Shown here piece by piece: positions 8,860 through 17,733 of a stretch of 64,000 bases of DNA (position 1 is the first letter of the stretch; every line of letters begins with the position of its first letter). The stretch is from Polynucleobacter sp. AP-Titi-500A-B4 (GTDB taxonomy: Bacteria; Pseudomonadota; Gammaproteobacteria; Burkholderiales; Burkholderiaceae). The translations under genes were made by a program, and so were the position numbers. The stretch lies in NCBI RefSeq assembly GCF_018688095.1, contig NZ_CP061311.1:1644120-1708119 (forward strand), given 5' to 3'. Below the pieces are notes generated by a model. That model saw only the letters and a list, made by a program, of their open reading frames with translations, made no database searches and was not told the DNA's origin.

Positions 8860-9075
8860 AGCAGATATCCAGGGTAGACCATTATAAACAGGGGCTCTGC
8901 GGGTGGTCAGTGTCGGTGTGTAAGCAAATGTGTAAGCAAATTCACGCATTTACTAGAAATGCTAGCTCACTCTTTGGTTTTCGAAACCAAAGGAATTTTG
9001 GAGCAACCATCTAACACTTCGTTGCTCCAAAGTTCTTTTTTGAAGATTGATAAGCGTTACTTAAAGTAACGCTTA
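8853..9075. repeat. Island boundary repeat, copy B
   Basis: A 223-bp non-coding unit shared with 18717-18941. Order from left: core TTATGAG (8853-8859), GCTCTGCG block (8893), two tandem TGTGTAAGCAAA sites (8917-8940), hairpin CTTTGGTTT/AAACCAAAG (8972-8992), hairpin TTTGGAGCAAC/GTTGCTCCAAA with a 13-base loop (8997-9031), and a palindrome with 12-base arms TAAGCGTTACTT (9051-9075). Similarity fades after a GCTAACGACC stretch near 9103. The layout (core, then direct-repeat sites 55 bp away) resembles a tyrosine-recombinase attachment site. The rest up to 9184 shows nothing recognisable. Confidence 0.85.
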
Positions 9076-9184
9076 CTTTTCTGGACGGCAGCTAACGACC
9101 CAAAGCAGACCCTAAAGAAAACCACCCGAGGTTGGTTATAACGATTCCGTGAGAATGAAGAGGACCCAATCAATATGATCTTCC

Positions 9185-9622
9185 CTACTCCCCCATTTTC
9201 AACTTTAATAAAGCTTTATCCCTCATTACCCTAGAAAGTTCATCGTCATATTCCAATGCGATGGAGTCATAAGCTTTAGCAGCCTCAACATAATTGGCGT
9301 GACTATAAAAAAAGAAAGCTTTTTCTGTTTTTTTACACAAGGCTTGCCCATACTCAGATAAGGTTGTTTCCTGTGTTCCATCACGAATGCCCATCAATTC
9401 GTAAATTAAGAACTCACCTTTTCTACCTTTAACCTGAATCAAATCAATTGGGCGTACCCACAATCGTTCGCCAGCCTCTTTGAATAAAGAATGGCTAACG
9501 CATATAGTGGTTCCATAGTCCTTATTTACCCCCTCTAAGCGAGATGCAATATTGACACCATCCCCCATCACGGTATAACTAAGCTTCTCATCCGAGCCGA
9601 CATTACCAACCTTGAGCTCCAC
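9185..9622 (-). pseudogene. Class III adenylate/guanylate cyclase, C-terminal fragment
   Basis: The frame begins abruptly at GELKVGNVGSDEKLSYTVMG and continues DGVNIASRLEGVNKDYGT, which matches the second half of the class III cyclase catalytic domain (usual form VGNIGS...YTALGDTVNLASRLEG), then the VRPIDLIQVKGRKGE strand and a helical tail. The first half of the catalytic domain with its metal-binding Asp is missing, and the upstream sequence is instead the end of a broken outer-membrane gene in another frame. It should therefore be inactive. A GTG at 9622 could start translation of a stub, but no ribosome site supports it. Confidence 0.8.
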
Positions 9623-10403
9623 CTAAGTTGGTATTAACTGCGTAATAGCGAACCCCAAGGGTAAAGAGCAAAGGTAAATCACCAATTTCGATTATCTTAC
9701 TGCCCATCAAGTTGATAGGATAAGAACGAGAACCAGTGCTTATATTAATTATCGACTCACTATCGAGAGTGATATTTCCATACCTTTTGGTGATGTAGGT
9801 GACAAAGGGTTAGATAAAAATATTATTAGCAGTAGCCCCAACGGTCGGGGTTGCTCCAACTCCGAAAGATTGATAGGCAGAAGCACCAATGACCCAATCT
9901 TCCGTTCGATGAATGCCAATTAGGCTATAGCCAACTCCATTTTGCGGGCTTCCATACATCCAAGGCATGTTGGTGCGAATTTGTACCATTGGCCCAAAAC
10001 CGAATGAATTCTGCAGTCGGGACTGACCTGTTCTGGTAAAAAAACTTTGAATGATGGTTGGCTTAAAACCAGAGCTAGAGTAGCCATCAAAATTCTGAAA
10101 GGTCTGATAGGTAACTTGAGGGTGAAGCACCCAGCTGTAATCAGAATTAATGCGATAGGGAATGTATGGCACTATTTCGGTATATTGAGTTGAGCCCTTA
10201 TGAGCAGTACCAATCTTCTGGTCGAAATTGTAATAAATCGGTACGGATGCAACATCTTCCTGAGCCTCTAATTTACGTTCGCTTGAGATAAGCCTCTCTT
10301 TCCCTGGGCTTAGTGGCACAGAAATTGAATCGGATGACTGGGCATTCACTAACGAGGCTAGAGCCAAAATGTTGGCGGCAAATAGGGCTCGAATAGACGG
10401 CAT
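9603..10403 (-). pseudogene. Outer-membrane barrel protein gene, broken (nonsense stop and lost 3' end)
   Basis: The first 197 codons read as a signal peptide (ILALASLVNAQSS) and a beta-rich mature part. A TAA at 9810-9812 interrupts the frame after NNIFI, but the same frame continues with PFVTYITKRYGN and on to GVRYYAVNTNLGGAQGW before a second stop at 9603. The intact relative at 13863-14723 has NNLYGQPFVSY at the same place, so the stop most likely replaces a CAA Gln codon. The relative also continues after GPSGWGG with a final strand ending VFPK, which is missing here where the cyclase fragment begins. The short product could be translated but would lack its last strands. Confidence 0.8.
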
Positions 10404-10498
10404 TTATAAAAGAATTGAGATTGAGGTTACAGAGCTTAGGAGCAATCTCCGGTAAGGGAGATTTTTGAGCACAAGCTTTAATTGGTCAGACTATTAAT
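10404..10498. other. Intergenic hairpin, unassigned
   Basis: Contains ATCTCC-GGTAAG-GGAGAT followed by a T-run on the + strand (about 10446-10468). It has terminator form only for rightward transcription, but no rightward gene precedes it. It might be part of the leader of the broken outer-membrane gene; nothing else was seen. Confidence 0.35.
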
Positions 10499-11800
10499 TT
10501 ATTTTTTCAGGCAAGCATTTGTAAGCGCTTTTCCTGCAAAACGATCTTTAATCCAAGGTAAGAATGTTTTTTGCGCCTCTACTGGGCTGGTAAAGTGCGT
10601 GGCTCCATCTAACTCGACATGTTGAACATTTCCACCTAACTTGCAGGTTTGTGCTTCGTAGAGATCAACCTGAGACTTTGGAACAGCATCCTTTGTTCCG
10701 CGATACATGAGTACTGGTGCTGTAGGCTTGACGTTGGGAATGCCGCCAGCAATCAATGCATCAACCCATGCCTTAGTGTTAAGGGGCGTAGATCTAGATA
10801 ATGATTTGTAATTGTCACCATAGCTATACGATAAAGAGTCGCTGAGGACATGAAAACATTTGTTAGTAGAAAGCTCATCAAATACTTTTGCACCCTCTGG
10901 GGTAAACCACTCAGCTAACTTTATCTTTTCTGGATAAGCTGCCTGAGTACCTTGCATCAAGGCAGCCACATGGCCCCACATGAATATATTGCTTGATAAG
11001 GGGGCAACTAATTCATTCATTGCCTTATCAGAATCATTGCTATTACTATTCATCGCAGCCTGCACTACTCCTGAAAAATTCACGGGAGACAGAGCCACTA
11101 CGCCCACAAGATCAATCCCATCATATGCAGTGCCGCTTTTTGCTAAATACTCTTTAGAACCGCCAGCGGATAGCACTGAATAGCCTCCCTGAGACCATCC
11201 ATAAAGCAATGCTTTCTTGCCTGTGCCTAATTCTTTTACAGAGCCAGCCGCACGAATCGCATTAATGGCATCTCGTCCATTGGTTTGGCCAACTACATAC
11301 TGATGCTTACCACCACCACCAAGACCCTGATAATCGGTAGCGACGACCACATAACCCTCTTTAATCAATTCCGTTAGAGAGAGAATTCCGTAATCCAACC
11401 AAGAGTTTCCGTTGGGCAGGAAATACTCGTTTAAGTCGACTGCTGGATTAAGTTGCTGTGAAGGGCCGCAGTTTTGGGCGCTTCCAGTAGTGCCGTGTGA
11501 CCACGAAACGATGGGGCGCCCTTCTTTTGGTGCTGGACCGGTTGGAGCAACTAATAGTCCTGTGGAAATAGTTTTAATGTCATTTACATCAGAAGAAATA
11601 TAGGCAATTCTCCAAGCTTGCGCGCCAGGCACTTCCGTTGCCACCTTCTCTTTCTTAACTATCTGACCGAGCTTTCCTTCAGGCTTTATTTTTGAAGCTC
11701 CTACATAAAATGGCGGAATCGCTGGAGCTGAGTGAGCAGATATAAGAGCAAGAGGGCCCAAGACAGCGACTAGCAATGCATTGCGATAGATATTTTTCAT
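10499..11800 (-). CDS. Secreted lipase-like alpha/beta hydrolase
   Basis: A 433-residue serine hydrolase resembling the secretory lipase (LIP, Candida-type) family. It has a Sec signal peptide ending near ISAHSA, an oxyanion-side SWSHGTTG motif, the nucleophile elbow GWSQGG with the catalytic Ser, an acid in the YRGTKDAVP region and a late catalytic His in DGATHFTSP. I prefer the ATG at 11800 because GGAG lies five bases upstream; a TTG 15 bases earlier is also open. It should hydrolyse esters outside the cytoplasm, and may be a substrate of the type II system encoded in the same island. The physiological substrate is unknown. Confidence 0.82.
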   Translation of the reverse strand: MKNIYRNALLVAVLGPLALISAHSAPAIPPFYVGASKIKPEGKLGQIVKKEKVATEVPGAQAWRIAYISSDVNDIKTISTGLLVAPTGPAPKEGRPIVSWSHGTTGSAQNCGPSQQLNPAVDLNEYFLPNGNSWLDYGILSLTELIKEGYVVVATDYQGLGGGGKHQYVVGQTNGRDAINAIRAAGSVKELGTGKKALLYGWSQGGYSVLSAGGSKEYLAKSGTAYDGIDLVGVVALSPVNFSGVVQAAMNSNSNDSDKAMNELVAPLSSNIFMWGHVAALMQGTQAAYPEKIKLAEWFTPEGAKVFDELSTNKCFHVLSDSLSYSYGDNYKSLSRSTPLNTKAWVDALIAGGIPNVKPTAPVLMYRGTKDAVPKSQVDLYEAQTCKLGGNVQHVELDGATHFTSPVEAQKTFLPWIKDRFAGKALTNACLKK

Positions 11801-11903
11801 AACTACTCCATTCAAAATTATTTAATTAAAGGGCACCAATATCGCGTCAACATGTTTACAAACTAATATTAAAAATGTCCAAGCATGATGCCGCACTATG
11901 AGT

Positions 11904-12311
11904 CTATTGCTTGATCAGGTCTAAAAACTGCACATTGTTATTGATATTCCCAAAGGTTGATACGTCATAAGTGAAATTACCATTTGTGGTGAACAAGAAC
12001 ATATAGGTTTTCATGGAGCCATCACCACCTGATCGTTGTTTTGCATTGATATCACAAACCACCATCCAACCAAACTTTGGTGTCTCAAATGCCAACGTCC
12101 TAGCCCAAGCTTTGCGTGGAGGTGAGCATTCTTTTGTCGGCATATCTGGGCTGCTTATAGCAGACTTTAGATAAGTATTCACCTCCTTATCAATTGCTGT
12201 CTGATTTGGTTGAGGAGGAAAGTTAGCTTGAGCAATTTCTGACTGAGTTACCGGGGTGGTGCAAGCGGCTAACACTAGAGCTAAACATAAAGAAAGTAAT
12301 TTGAATTTCAT
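11904..12311 (-). CDS. Small lipoprotein of unknown function
   Basis: A 135-residue protein with a clear lipoprotein signal: a hydrophobic stretch ending in the lipobox LAAC at about residues 14-17, followed by TTP. The mature part has two further Cys residues (in KECSPP and VVCDIN), which may form a disulfide. I do not recognise a family. It lies downstream of the SYLF gene on the same strand, with a gap of 40 bases, and may be co-transcribed with it and the outer-membrane gene before it. Confidence 0.75.
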   Translation of the reverse strand: MKFKLLSLCLALVLAACTTPVTQSEIAQANFPPQPNQTAIDKEVNTYLKSAISSPDMPTKECSPPRKAWARTLAFETPKFGWMVVCDINAKQRSGGDGSMKTYMFLFTTNGNFTYDVSTFGNINNNVQFLDLIKQ

Positions 12312-12351
12312 GTAGATACCCTTCAGAAAAAATAGAGATAGAGTTGCAGCC

Positions 12352-12942
12352 TTAATTTAGGTCATTGTTTTTGTAGTACTTTGTACCCTTGGCTGTAATG
12401 TCAACTGCCAAGCCTGAATCAATTAATTGATAAGCCAAAATATTTGGTGCAACAAGCTGCGCGCCTTGATAAGAATCTCCTTGATTTTCATACTTTGCAG
12501 CAGCAGCTGCCTGACCCCCAAAGGTCCAGCCTGAATTGATAAAATCATCCATAGTCTCTCGATTTAAAAACACATAAACCATTTGGAATGATGTGATTCC
12601 AAGACCTAAACCAGCCTGCAACTCAAGCATATCCATATAGGTAATTTTTCTAGAATTAGCCTGATAAACAGCACCCTTTCCAGTACCACCACCAGCAACA
12701 AATATCTTCATTCCAAAATCACTAAATACTGCATATCCTGGCGACTTTTCAATCAAAAGTCTTGCTCTAGGCTCATTTATATATAGCTTTTTCAAAATTG
12801 CTGCATTCTCTTTAAGAATTGCCTCTCTTTGCTGCTCTTTAGTTTGATTGGATCCAAAAACAGAACTCAATTGAGCATTAGCAAATCCTATGCTGATGCA
12901 CATCAAAAATAATGGAAAAAAAATCTTAGGTAATATTTTCAT
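12352..12942 (-). CDS. SYLF/YSC84-domain exported protein
   Basis: The C-terminal two thirds match the SYLF (YSC84/Ysc84-actin-binding, PF04366) domain: SPGYAVFSDFG, FVAGGGTGKGAVY, and the GLGITSFQMVYVF strand. In eukaryotes this domain binds lipids; the bacterial role is not well defined. A Sec signal peptide ends near GFANAQ. I chose the ATG at 12942, preceded by AGGA at eight bases; a TTG at 12969 overlapping the upstream gene is less likely. About 196 residues, normal for the bacterial family. Confidence 0.8.
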   Translation of the reverse strand: MKILPKIFFPLFLMCISIGFANAQLSSVFGSNQTKEQQREAILKENAAILKKLYINEPRARLLIEKSPGYAVFSDFGMKIFVAGGGTGKGAVYQANSRKITYMDMLELQAGLGLGITSFQMVYVFLNRETMDDFINSGWTFGGQAAAAAKYENQGDSYQGAQLVAPNILAYQLIDSGLAVDITAKGTKYYKNNDLN

Positions 12943-12965
12943 AAATTTAGTCCTGAAAATTAAAT

Positions 12966-13805
12966 TCAAAAATGAAATGTTGCGCCAAGATTCAACCCTT
13001 GAAATGTCACCCTTTGCAAGGAACCTGAACTTTTCATCTCGTAATACAGAGCTCGATATCCCAACGTTAAATCACCCCATCCATAAGCTCTACCAACCCC
13101 AAACATCGCTTGCCAGGTCATATTGTTAGAGCCTCCACCAGATCCAATGTCAGCATAGTAAGGAAGATACCAAGCACTATCCGCAATTCGGTATCTACCC
13201 TTCAAGCCAATAATGGGATCAGTTGTATTTGTTGTCATAGAAGGATTGCGAATAATATTCTTACTGCCAACATATTGACCATTTAAAGTCCCTGTGAGGT
13301 TTAAGTTGGCATTGATCGTCACGGTTGAGCTGATATATCTAGCCCCGAAAACCCCATCCATGTAAATAGATGGCGTATTGAGTAAGGTATACATCCCCAC
13401 CGCAGTAATTGCCGTATCCTTCAAATTCGCCTTAGTAGAGAGATCTGCATTTACGGTGACACCATTTGGCATGGTTCCGGTAGCCGTTTTACCAGGTTGA
13501 CTCCCTAAATTGGCATTGAGAAAATCAAGCCCAATACCCCAATTACCGTGGTGCGCCTCACTAGCAATCATCAACCCGCCCTTAATGTCACTAATCACAT
13601 TACTGGGACTCAAACTGGTTGTTTTACTAATTCCATCGTTAGTGTTGACCGTACCATTCACACCGACCGCCCAAATATAAGGAGTAACGCTAAAACGCCA
13701 AGACTGAGAGACTTCTGGCATCGGATTTTGTTGAGCGTGAGCTGGCACAATCGCTATAGCTTCAAAGAAACCAAGAATAAAAATTGCAAATAATTTGGAG
13801 CCCAT
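12966..13805 (-). CDS. Outer-membrane beta-barrel protein, unknown role
   Basis: A 279-residue protein with a signal peptide ending near VPAHAQQ, repeated amphipathic strands (WRFSVTPYIWAVGVNG; GLMIASEAHHGNWGIG) and a terminal strand ending LGATFHF, whose last Phe is the usual barrel-assembly signal. It resembles the broad family of OMP_b-brl/opacity-like barrels often annotated as hypothetical. AAGGAG abuts the ATG, so spacing is tight. The SYLF gene follows closely on the same strand. Confidence 0.75.
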   Translation of the reverse strand: MGSKLFAIFILGFFEAIAIVPAHAQQNPMPEVSQSWRFSVTPYIWAVGVNGTVNTNDGISKTTSLSPSNVISDIKGGLMIASEAHHGNWGIGLDFLNANLGSQPGKTATGTMPNGVTVNADLSTKANLKDTAITAVGMYTLLNTPSIYMDGVFGARYISSTVTINANLNLTGTLNGQYVGSKNIIRNPSMTTNTTDPIIGLKGRYRIADSAWYLPYYADIGSGGGSNNMTWQAMFGVGRAYGWGDLTLGYRALYYEMKSSGSLQRVTFQGLNLGATFHF

Positions 13806-13862
13806 CTCCTTATCCGATCAACTAGAGAGTTGCAACTTCAACAGTCTGGATGATTTGCATGC

Positions 13863-14723
13863 TTATTTTGGAAATACAAAACTAATTACTGCCCTACCAC
13901 CCCACCCAGATGGGCCGCCAGGAGTATTGCTCAGGTAATAGGTTGGACCGATACCAAACTGCACCGGCTGATTTCCAAACACCTCTAACTTAGAAATCCC
14001 AAAATAAAGGGGGTTGTTAGTGCGGTGTGAATCATAGTTATATTGCGCCTGCGATTGCAGCATAAACGACCAAGCACTACTATTGGTATATGAGACAAAT
14101 GGCTGACCATAGAGATTATTTTGCGTACCAAACGTAGGGTTACCGCCAACGCTCCAAGACTGGAAACCCAATATTCCATAGGTCCAAGGGCCATGGCGAT
14201 TTAATACAACTGCAGTAACGCCTGCGCCAGTCTGCTGTGAACCAAAATAACCACTATTACCAGATGGAGAACTTAAGTAGGGTCCAACGCCCCAAATCCA
14301 GGAGGACCCTGTGTTGGGCGCATAAAAAGACTCAATGGTGACGTTAGCAACACCGTAACCATTAAATCCAGTGCCACTGATCAAATGGGCAGATGTAACA
14401 ATGGGGCGAAAAATAAAAGCATCGCCACCACCGAGATTAAATGGAATCACGGGTTGAAATACAAGAGTTTGCTCAGATCCCGTTTGATTCTTACCAACAC
14501 CACGACTGTAATTGTATTGAAAAGGTACCGATATCATGTCTGCGATAGGGTTGGCCAATTTTTTTGCAATCTCAACACTTGATAGCGGTATCACCTCCCC
14601 TGACTTTGCGTTATCAGCTAACTGTGGACGCGTTAACACTTCATTTGCCATAACTTGGAATGTTGAGAAGCCCAACAAGAAACCAAATCCAATCGGTAGA
14701 CTGCAGCGTATAAATTTTCTCAT
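13863..14723 (-). CDS. Outer-membrane transporter-like barrel protein, intact paralogue
   Basis: A 286-residue protein with a signal peptide ending near QVMANEV and a beta-rich mature part. VPFQYNYSRGVG, QTLVFQPVIPFNLG, WIWGVGPYL and the final strand AVISFVFPK are characteristic of a family usually annotated as neuromodulin-like or transporter barrels. It is paralogous to the broken gene at 9603-10403 (for example NNLYGQPFVSY versus NNIFI-stop-PFVTY, and NTPGGPSGWGG versus NTNLGGAQGW) and serves as its reference. It is transcribed away from the sensor kinase gene at 14900. Confidence 0.75.
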   Translation of the reverse strand: MRKFIRCSLPIGFGFLLGFSTFQVMANEVLTRPQLADNAKSGEVIPLSSVEIAKKLANPIADMISVPFQYNYSRGVGKNQTGSEQTLVFQPVIPFNLGGGDAFIFRPIVTSAHLISGTGFNGYGVANVTIESFYAPNTGSSWIWGVGPYLSSPSGNSGYFGSQQTGAGVTAVVLNRHGPWTYGILGFQSWSVGGNPTFGTQNNLYGQPFVSYTNSSAWSFMLQSQAQYNYDSHRTNNPLYFGISKLEVFGNQPVQFGIGPTYYLSNTPGGPSGWGGRAVISFVFPK

Positions 14724-14899
14724 TTTGAATCATCAAATATTAGCTTGTGAACCGACATCCTAAGCAGGGATCTAATTAAAAAATACGCCCTAAAGTACGT
14801 AGTCAGACCTTCTTAGGATTTACGTGAAATAAAAACCCAATCTGTAGCGCTAATCCACATAAAATGAAAACTATTCACTGCCCGTAATAGCGATAGTCT
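14724..14899. promoter_or_regulatory. Divergent promoter region between barrel gene and sensor kinase
   Basis: This 176-bp gap must hold promoters for both directions. A TAAAAT at 14860-14865 is a possible -10 for the kinase gene. TACGTA (14796-14801) and TTACGT (14820-14825), two turns apart, could be operator half-sites for the adjacent LuxR-type regulator; that is a guess from position. Confidence 0.3.
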
Positions 14900-16330
14900 A
14901 TGAATATCTTTGTTTTAGTCTTGATCATCCCGGCGCTACTCACCATCGTATCGTCTGGCTCGCTCTATTTTTCGTTTAAAGCAAAAGTAGATGAATCAGG
15001 CCGCTATTTCTTATTGGCAGAATTTCTTTGGCTGATGACATTGCTCGTCGTTATTGTGATGAATCTTCAACCAAGTCTAGTATCAACCTCGTCTTTCTTT
15101 GCTATTTCAGTAGCCACCCTCTTCTCCGAGGTAGCGATACTATTAAGTATTGAGGCATTAACCAAAAAAATCCAAAATCGTAAATTTATTTACTGGATCA
15201 TTTTTGTAATAATTTACTGCGGATTTATTGAGTATTGCCGCTATACCATCAGCCCTCTAATACCACTGTTTTTTTTCTCGATTTTTTCAATCTGCGTTAC
15301 ATCATTTACTTATATCACCTGCAAGAGAATAAATAGCAATGGGCTTGGGAATAATCTATTTATTCAATGGATTACTTATACAGAAATAGCCCTAACGGTA
15401 ATTCATATATTACGACTCGCAAGTTATTTCACCGACACCCCCATGGTGGCAATTAACCCTCAACCTTTACCTACAATTTTTTTCTCGATTTGGCTATCGA
15501 TTAATCTAGTTCGATACTTTTCTTATTTAGTGTTAAGAGTCAGTTGGGTCGATCCAAGGGCCAGCAGTGACAATGCTCTAAATCAAAACTTAGTAAAACT
15601 AACAAATGAAAAAGAGCAATTTTTGCAAGGTTTAATGTCATCCAATAGAGCCTTGGGTATTAGCGCACTGGCAAATTCATTAGCCCATCAATTAAGCCAG
15701 CCCATTACTGGCATCACTTTACAAACCGAGTCGGTCAAGCGGGAACTTCTTAACCAAGGAAATCAAGAAAAATCAGTTCAAATACTGGACACCGTGACGG
15801 AGCAACTGAGCAAAGTATCTGCATTAGTCACCAACTTGAGAAGACTCTTTGGTGGTAAAGAATCTGAATTTAAGCCTTTTAATCTTCAGGGGGCCTGTGA
15901 AGAAGCATTGGAAATCATAAAGCCTACGTTGGATTCAAAAAATATCTCTCTAACTAGAACCTTCACTAACAGCCCAATCGTCTTTGGCAACCCTATTCAA
16001 ATTCAACAAGTCCTCATTAATATATTTAATAACGCCATTGACGCGATTGATATCGTTGAAAAAACTAAGGCCCATGATCGTAAAATTGATTTAATCATTT
16101 CGCAAGATCAATCTTTTGCAGTCATTGCCATTGAAGATACTGGGGGTGGCATATCACCCAAAATTATGTCAGCAATGTTTGAGCTTTATCAGAGCACAAA
16201 ATCAGATGGTCTTGGTATTGGCTTATGGCTTTGTAAGGCAATTATCGATAAACATCATGGCAGCATTACTGCCTCAAATCAGCCATCAGGTGGGGCGATA
16301 ATTGAAATACGCCTCCCGTTAGCCAACTAA
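14900..16330 (+). CDS. Membrane sensor histidine kinase
   Basis: A 476-residue kinase with about seven hydrophobic helices in residues 1-215, then a coiled linker, a dimerisation helix with the phospho-acceptor H263 in NSLAHQLSQPITG, and a GHKL ATPase domain with N-box NIFNNAIDAI, G1 EDTGGGI and G2 GLGIGLWLCKAI. The HxLxQP form of the H-box is that of FixL/DctB-like (HK4) kinases. No periplasmic or PAS domain is recognisable, so the signal may be sensed within the membrane. The response regulator gene follows after 15 bases and is surely its partner. Confidence 0.92.
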   Translation: MNIFVLVLIIPALLTIVSSGSLYFSFKAKVDESGRYFLLAEFLWLMTLLVVIVMNLQPSLVSTSSFFAISVATLFSEVAILLSIEALTKKIQNRKFIYWIIFVIIYCGFIEYCRYTISPLIPLFFFSIFSICVTSFTYITCKRINSNGLGNNLFIQWITYTEIALTVIHILRLASYFTDTPMVAINPQPLPTIFFSIWLSINLVRYFSYLVLRVSWVDPRASSDNALNQNLVKLTNEKEQFLQGLMSSNRALGISALANSLAHQLSQPITGITLQTESVKRELLNQGNQEKSVQILDTVTEQLSKVSALVTNLRRLFGGKESEFKPFNLQGACEEALEIIKPTLDSKNISLTRTFTNSPIVFGNPIQIQQVLINIFNNAIDAIDIVEKTKAHDRKIDLIISQDQSFAVIAIEDTGGGISPKIMSAMFELYQSTKSDGLGIGLWLCKAIIDKHHGSITASNQPSGGAIIEIRLPLAN

Positions 16331-16345
16331 TTACGTAAAACGAAT

Positions 16346-16993
16346 ATGACCATGAGAAATGCCAAGGTAATTATTGTTGATGATGAATCTATTGTTCGGG
16401 CAGGCCTAGAAAATTGGCTCTCCCAGGACTACGAAGTGAAAAGCTTTGACTCAGCAAAATCTTTTTTAGATGCTTTTGAGCAATTTGAATTCGAAGATCA
16501 TTTACCAACCTGTATCCTGCTTGACCTCCAAATGCCCGAGATGAATGGTCTTGAGTTACAAAAAACCCTCAAGCTCATGAACGCAGAATTTCCAATCATT
16601 TTTATGAGCGGTAACGCTCAGCAGATTGACATAATTAACGCATGGCAAGGCGGTGCAGCTGACTTCATTCTCAAGCCCTTTACTGCATCTCAAATTACAG
16701 ATGCCCTAGATAAGAACTTTAAAAAAATTAGCAGGCACAAAAATTTTGCTAGTAATGAAATACCTAGAAAGCTTATTGATATACCCATCACAAAACGAGA
16801 AGCTGAAGTATTGCTTCTTCTGGGAAATGGTCACCGCCAACCTGAAGTAGCCAAATTACTTGGGATAGCCCCTAGAACAGTAAAGATGTATCGGACCTTC
16901 TTAAGAGATAAATTGAGCTTGAACACACTTGGTGAGTTAATTAAATATTGCCAAAATTACGAGCACTCAATTAAAAGAATTGCTGAAAAATAA
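16346..16993 (+). CDS. LuxR/FixJ-type response regulator
   Basis: A 215-residue transcription factor with an N-terminal receiver domain (acidic pocket VDDES, phospho-acceptor D60 in LLDLQMPEMNG, switch Ser/Thr in FMSGN, Lys in LKPF) and a C-terminal LuxR helix-turn-helix (KREAEVLLLLGNGH, then EVAKLLGIAPRTVKMYR). This is the FixJ/StyR arrangement and fits the FixL-like kinase upstream. A second ATG two codons later (16352) is possible. Likely targets are the divergent barrel gene and the two membrane proteins downstream, by position only. Confidence 0.92.
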   Translation: MTMRNAKVIIVDDESIVRAGLENWLSQDYEVKSFDSAKSFLDAFEQFEFEDHLPTCILLDLQMPEMNGLELQKTLKLMNAEFPIIFMSGNAQQIDIINAWQGGAADFILKPFTASQITDALDKNFKKISRHKNFASNEIPRKLIDIPITKREAEVLLLLGNGHRQPEVAKLLGIAPRTVKMYRTFLRDKLSLNTLGELIKYCQNYEHSIKRIAEK

Positions 16994-17071
16994 TATTGAC
17001 TTATGGCTCGCATCAATAAGAGACTTTTTCATTATTGCAAATAAATTTGTAATTCTCAGAGGGTCTCAACT

Positions 17072-17119
17072 ATGAATACGTCAACGTTTCTTTCACATCT
17101 TCAAATAATCAATATTTAA
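17072..17119 (+). CDS. Possible 15-codon leader peptide
   Basis: ATG at 17072 follows an AGAGGG site by eight bases and encodes MNTSTFLSHLQIINI before a TAA, ending 14 bases before the start of the next gene, which has its own GGGGG site. It could couple translation of the downstream membrane protein or be chance. No homologue is known to me. Confidence 0.25.
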   Translation: MNTSTFLSHLQIINI

Positions 17120-17133
17120 CGGGGGATATCCAT

Positions 17134-17673
17134 ATGACTGAACAAAAAACTAATGAAATTCCCAAACCCAACGCCACCGAAAATTTAAGTAAGCTTTTAA
17201 ATAGTAATTTTTTTATCTGGTTTTTATCTTCTATCATTATCTCTGGTGGAGCAACGCTTTATAACAACTCACAACACCATTTTGAGGCTGAGTCTAACAA
17301 GCAAAAAGAAATTAATAACTCCCAATTCGAAATCATTAATCGTCTTAATAGCATGAGCTATCTAATGAAGCGCGCCAAAACTATGGGCGATGTAAAACAT
17401 GCATTATCGGGCACTCATAAAAGTCTAGGGCCCGTTATTCCTGAATACGAAAATGTCAATATTGCAGCATTGTATTTTAAGATATATCAGTTAAGTGGTA
17501 CAAGAAATGCAGAAATTGGGGCATACCTCCGCGAACTGGATGAGTTTCAGCTTGCCTCTCAAATTGATGATCCATCTACACCACTAAAGGATGCAGATAA
17601 AAACAAAATACTCAATCTAATTCACAATCTAAAAGAGTATGAAGAGAAGCAAATTATAGAATTTAAAAGATAG
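17134..17673 (+). CDS. Single-pass membrane protein, unknown function
   Basis: A 179-residue protein that I do not recognise. A single hydrophobic segment at about residues 28-46 (FFIWFLSSIIISGGATLY) is followed by a mostly helical, charged region that would lie in the periplasm. CGGGGGA-type ribosome site precedes the ATG. The region is noticeably AT-rich. It lies 60 bases ahead of a DUF4239-like gene on the same strand and after the two-component pair, so the three units may be one regulated group. Confidence 0.7.
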   Translation: MTEQKTNEIPKPNATENLSKLLNSNFFIWFLSSIIISGGATLYNNSQHHFEAESNKQKEINNSQFEIINRLNSMSYLMKRAKTMGDVKHALSGTHKSLGPVIPEYENVNIAALYFKIYQLSGTRNAEIGAYLRELDEFQLASQIDDPSTPLKDADKNKILNLIHNLKEYEEKQIIEFKR

Positions 17674-17733
17674 CATCATTCTTTTTTAAAACCCAATATA
17701 ACTATTAACTTCAAATATTTTCACATTAATAAT

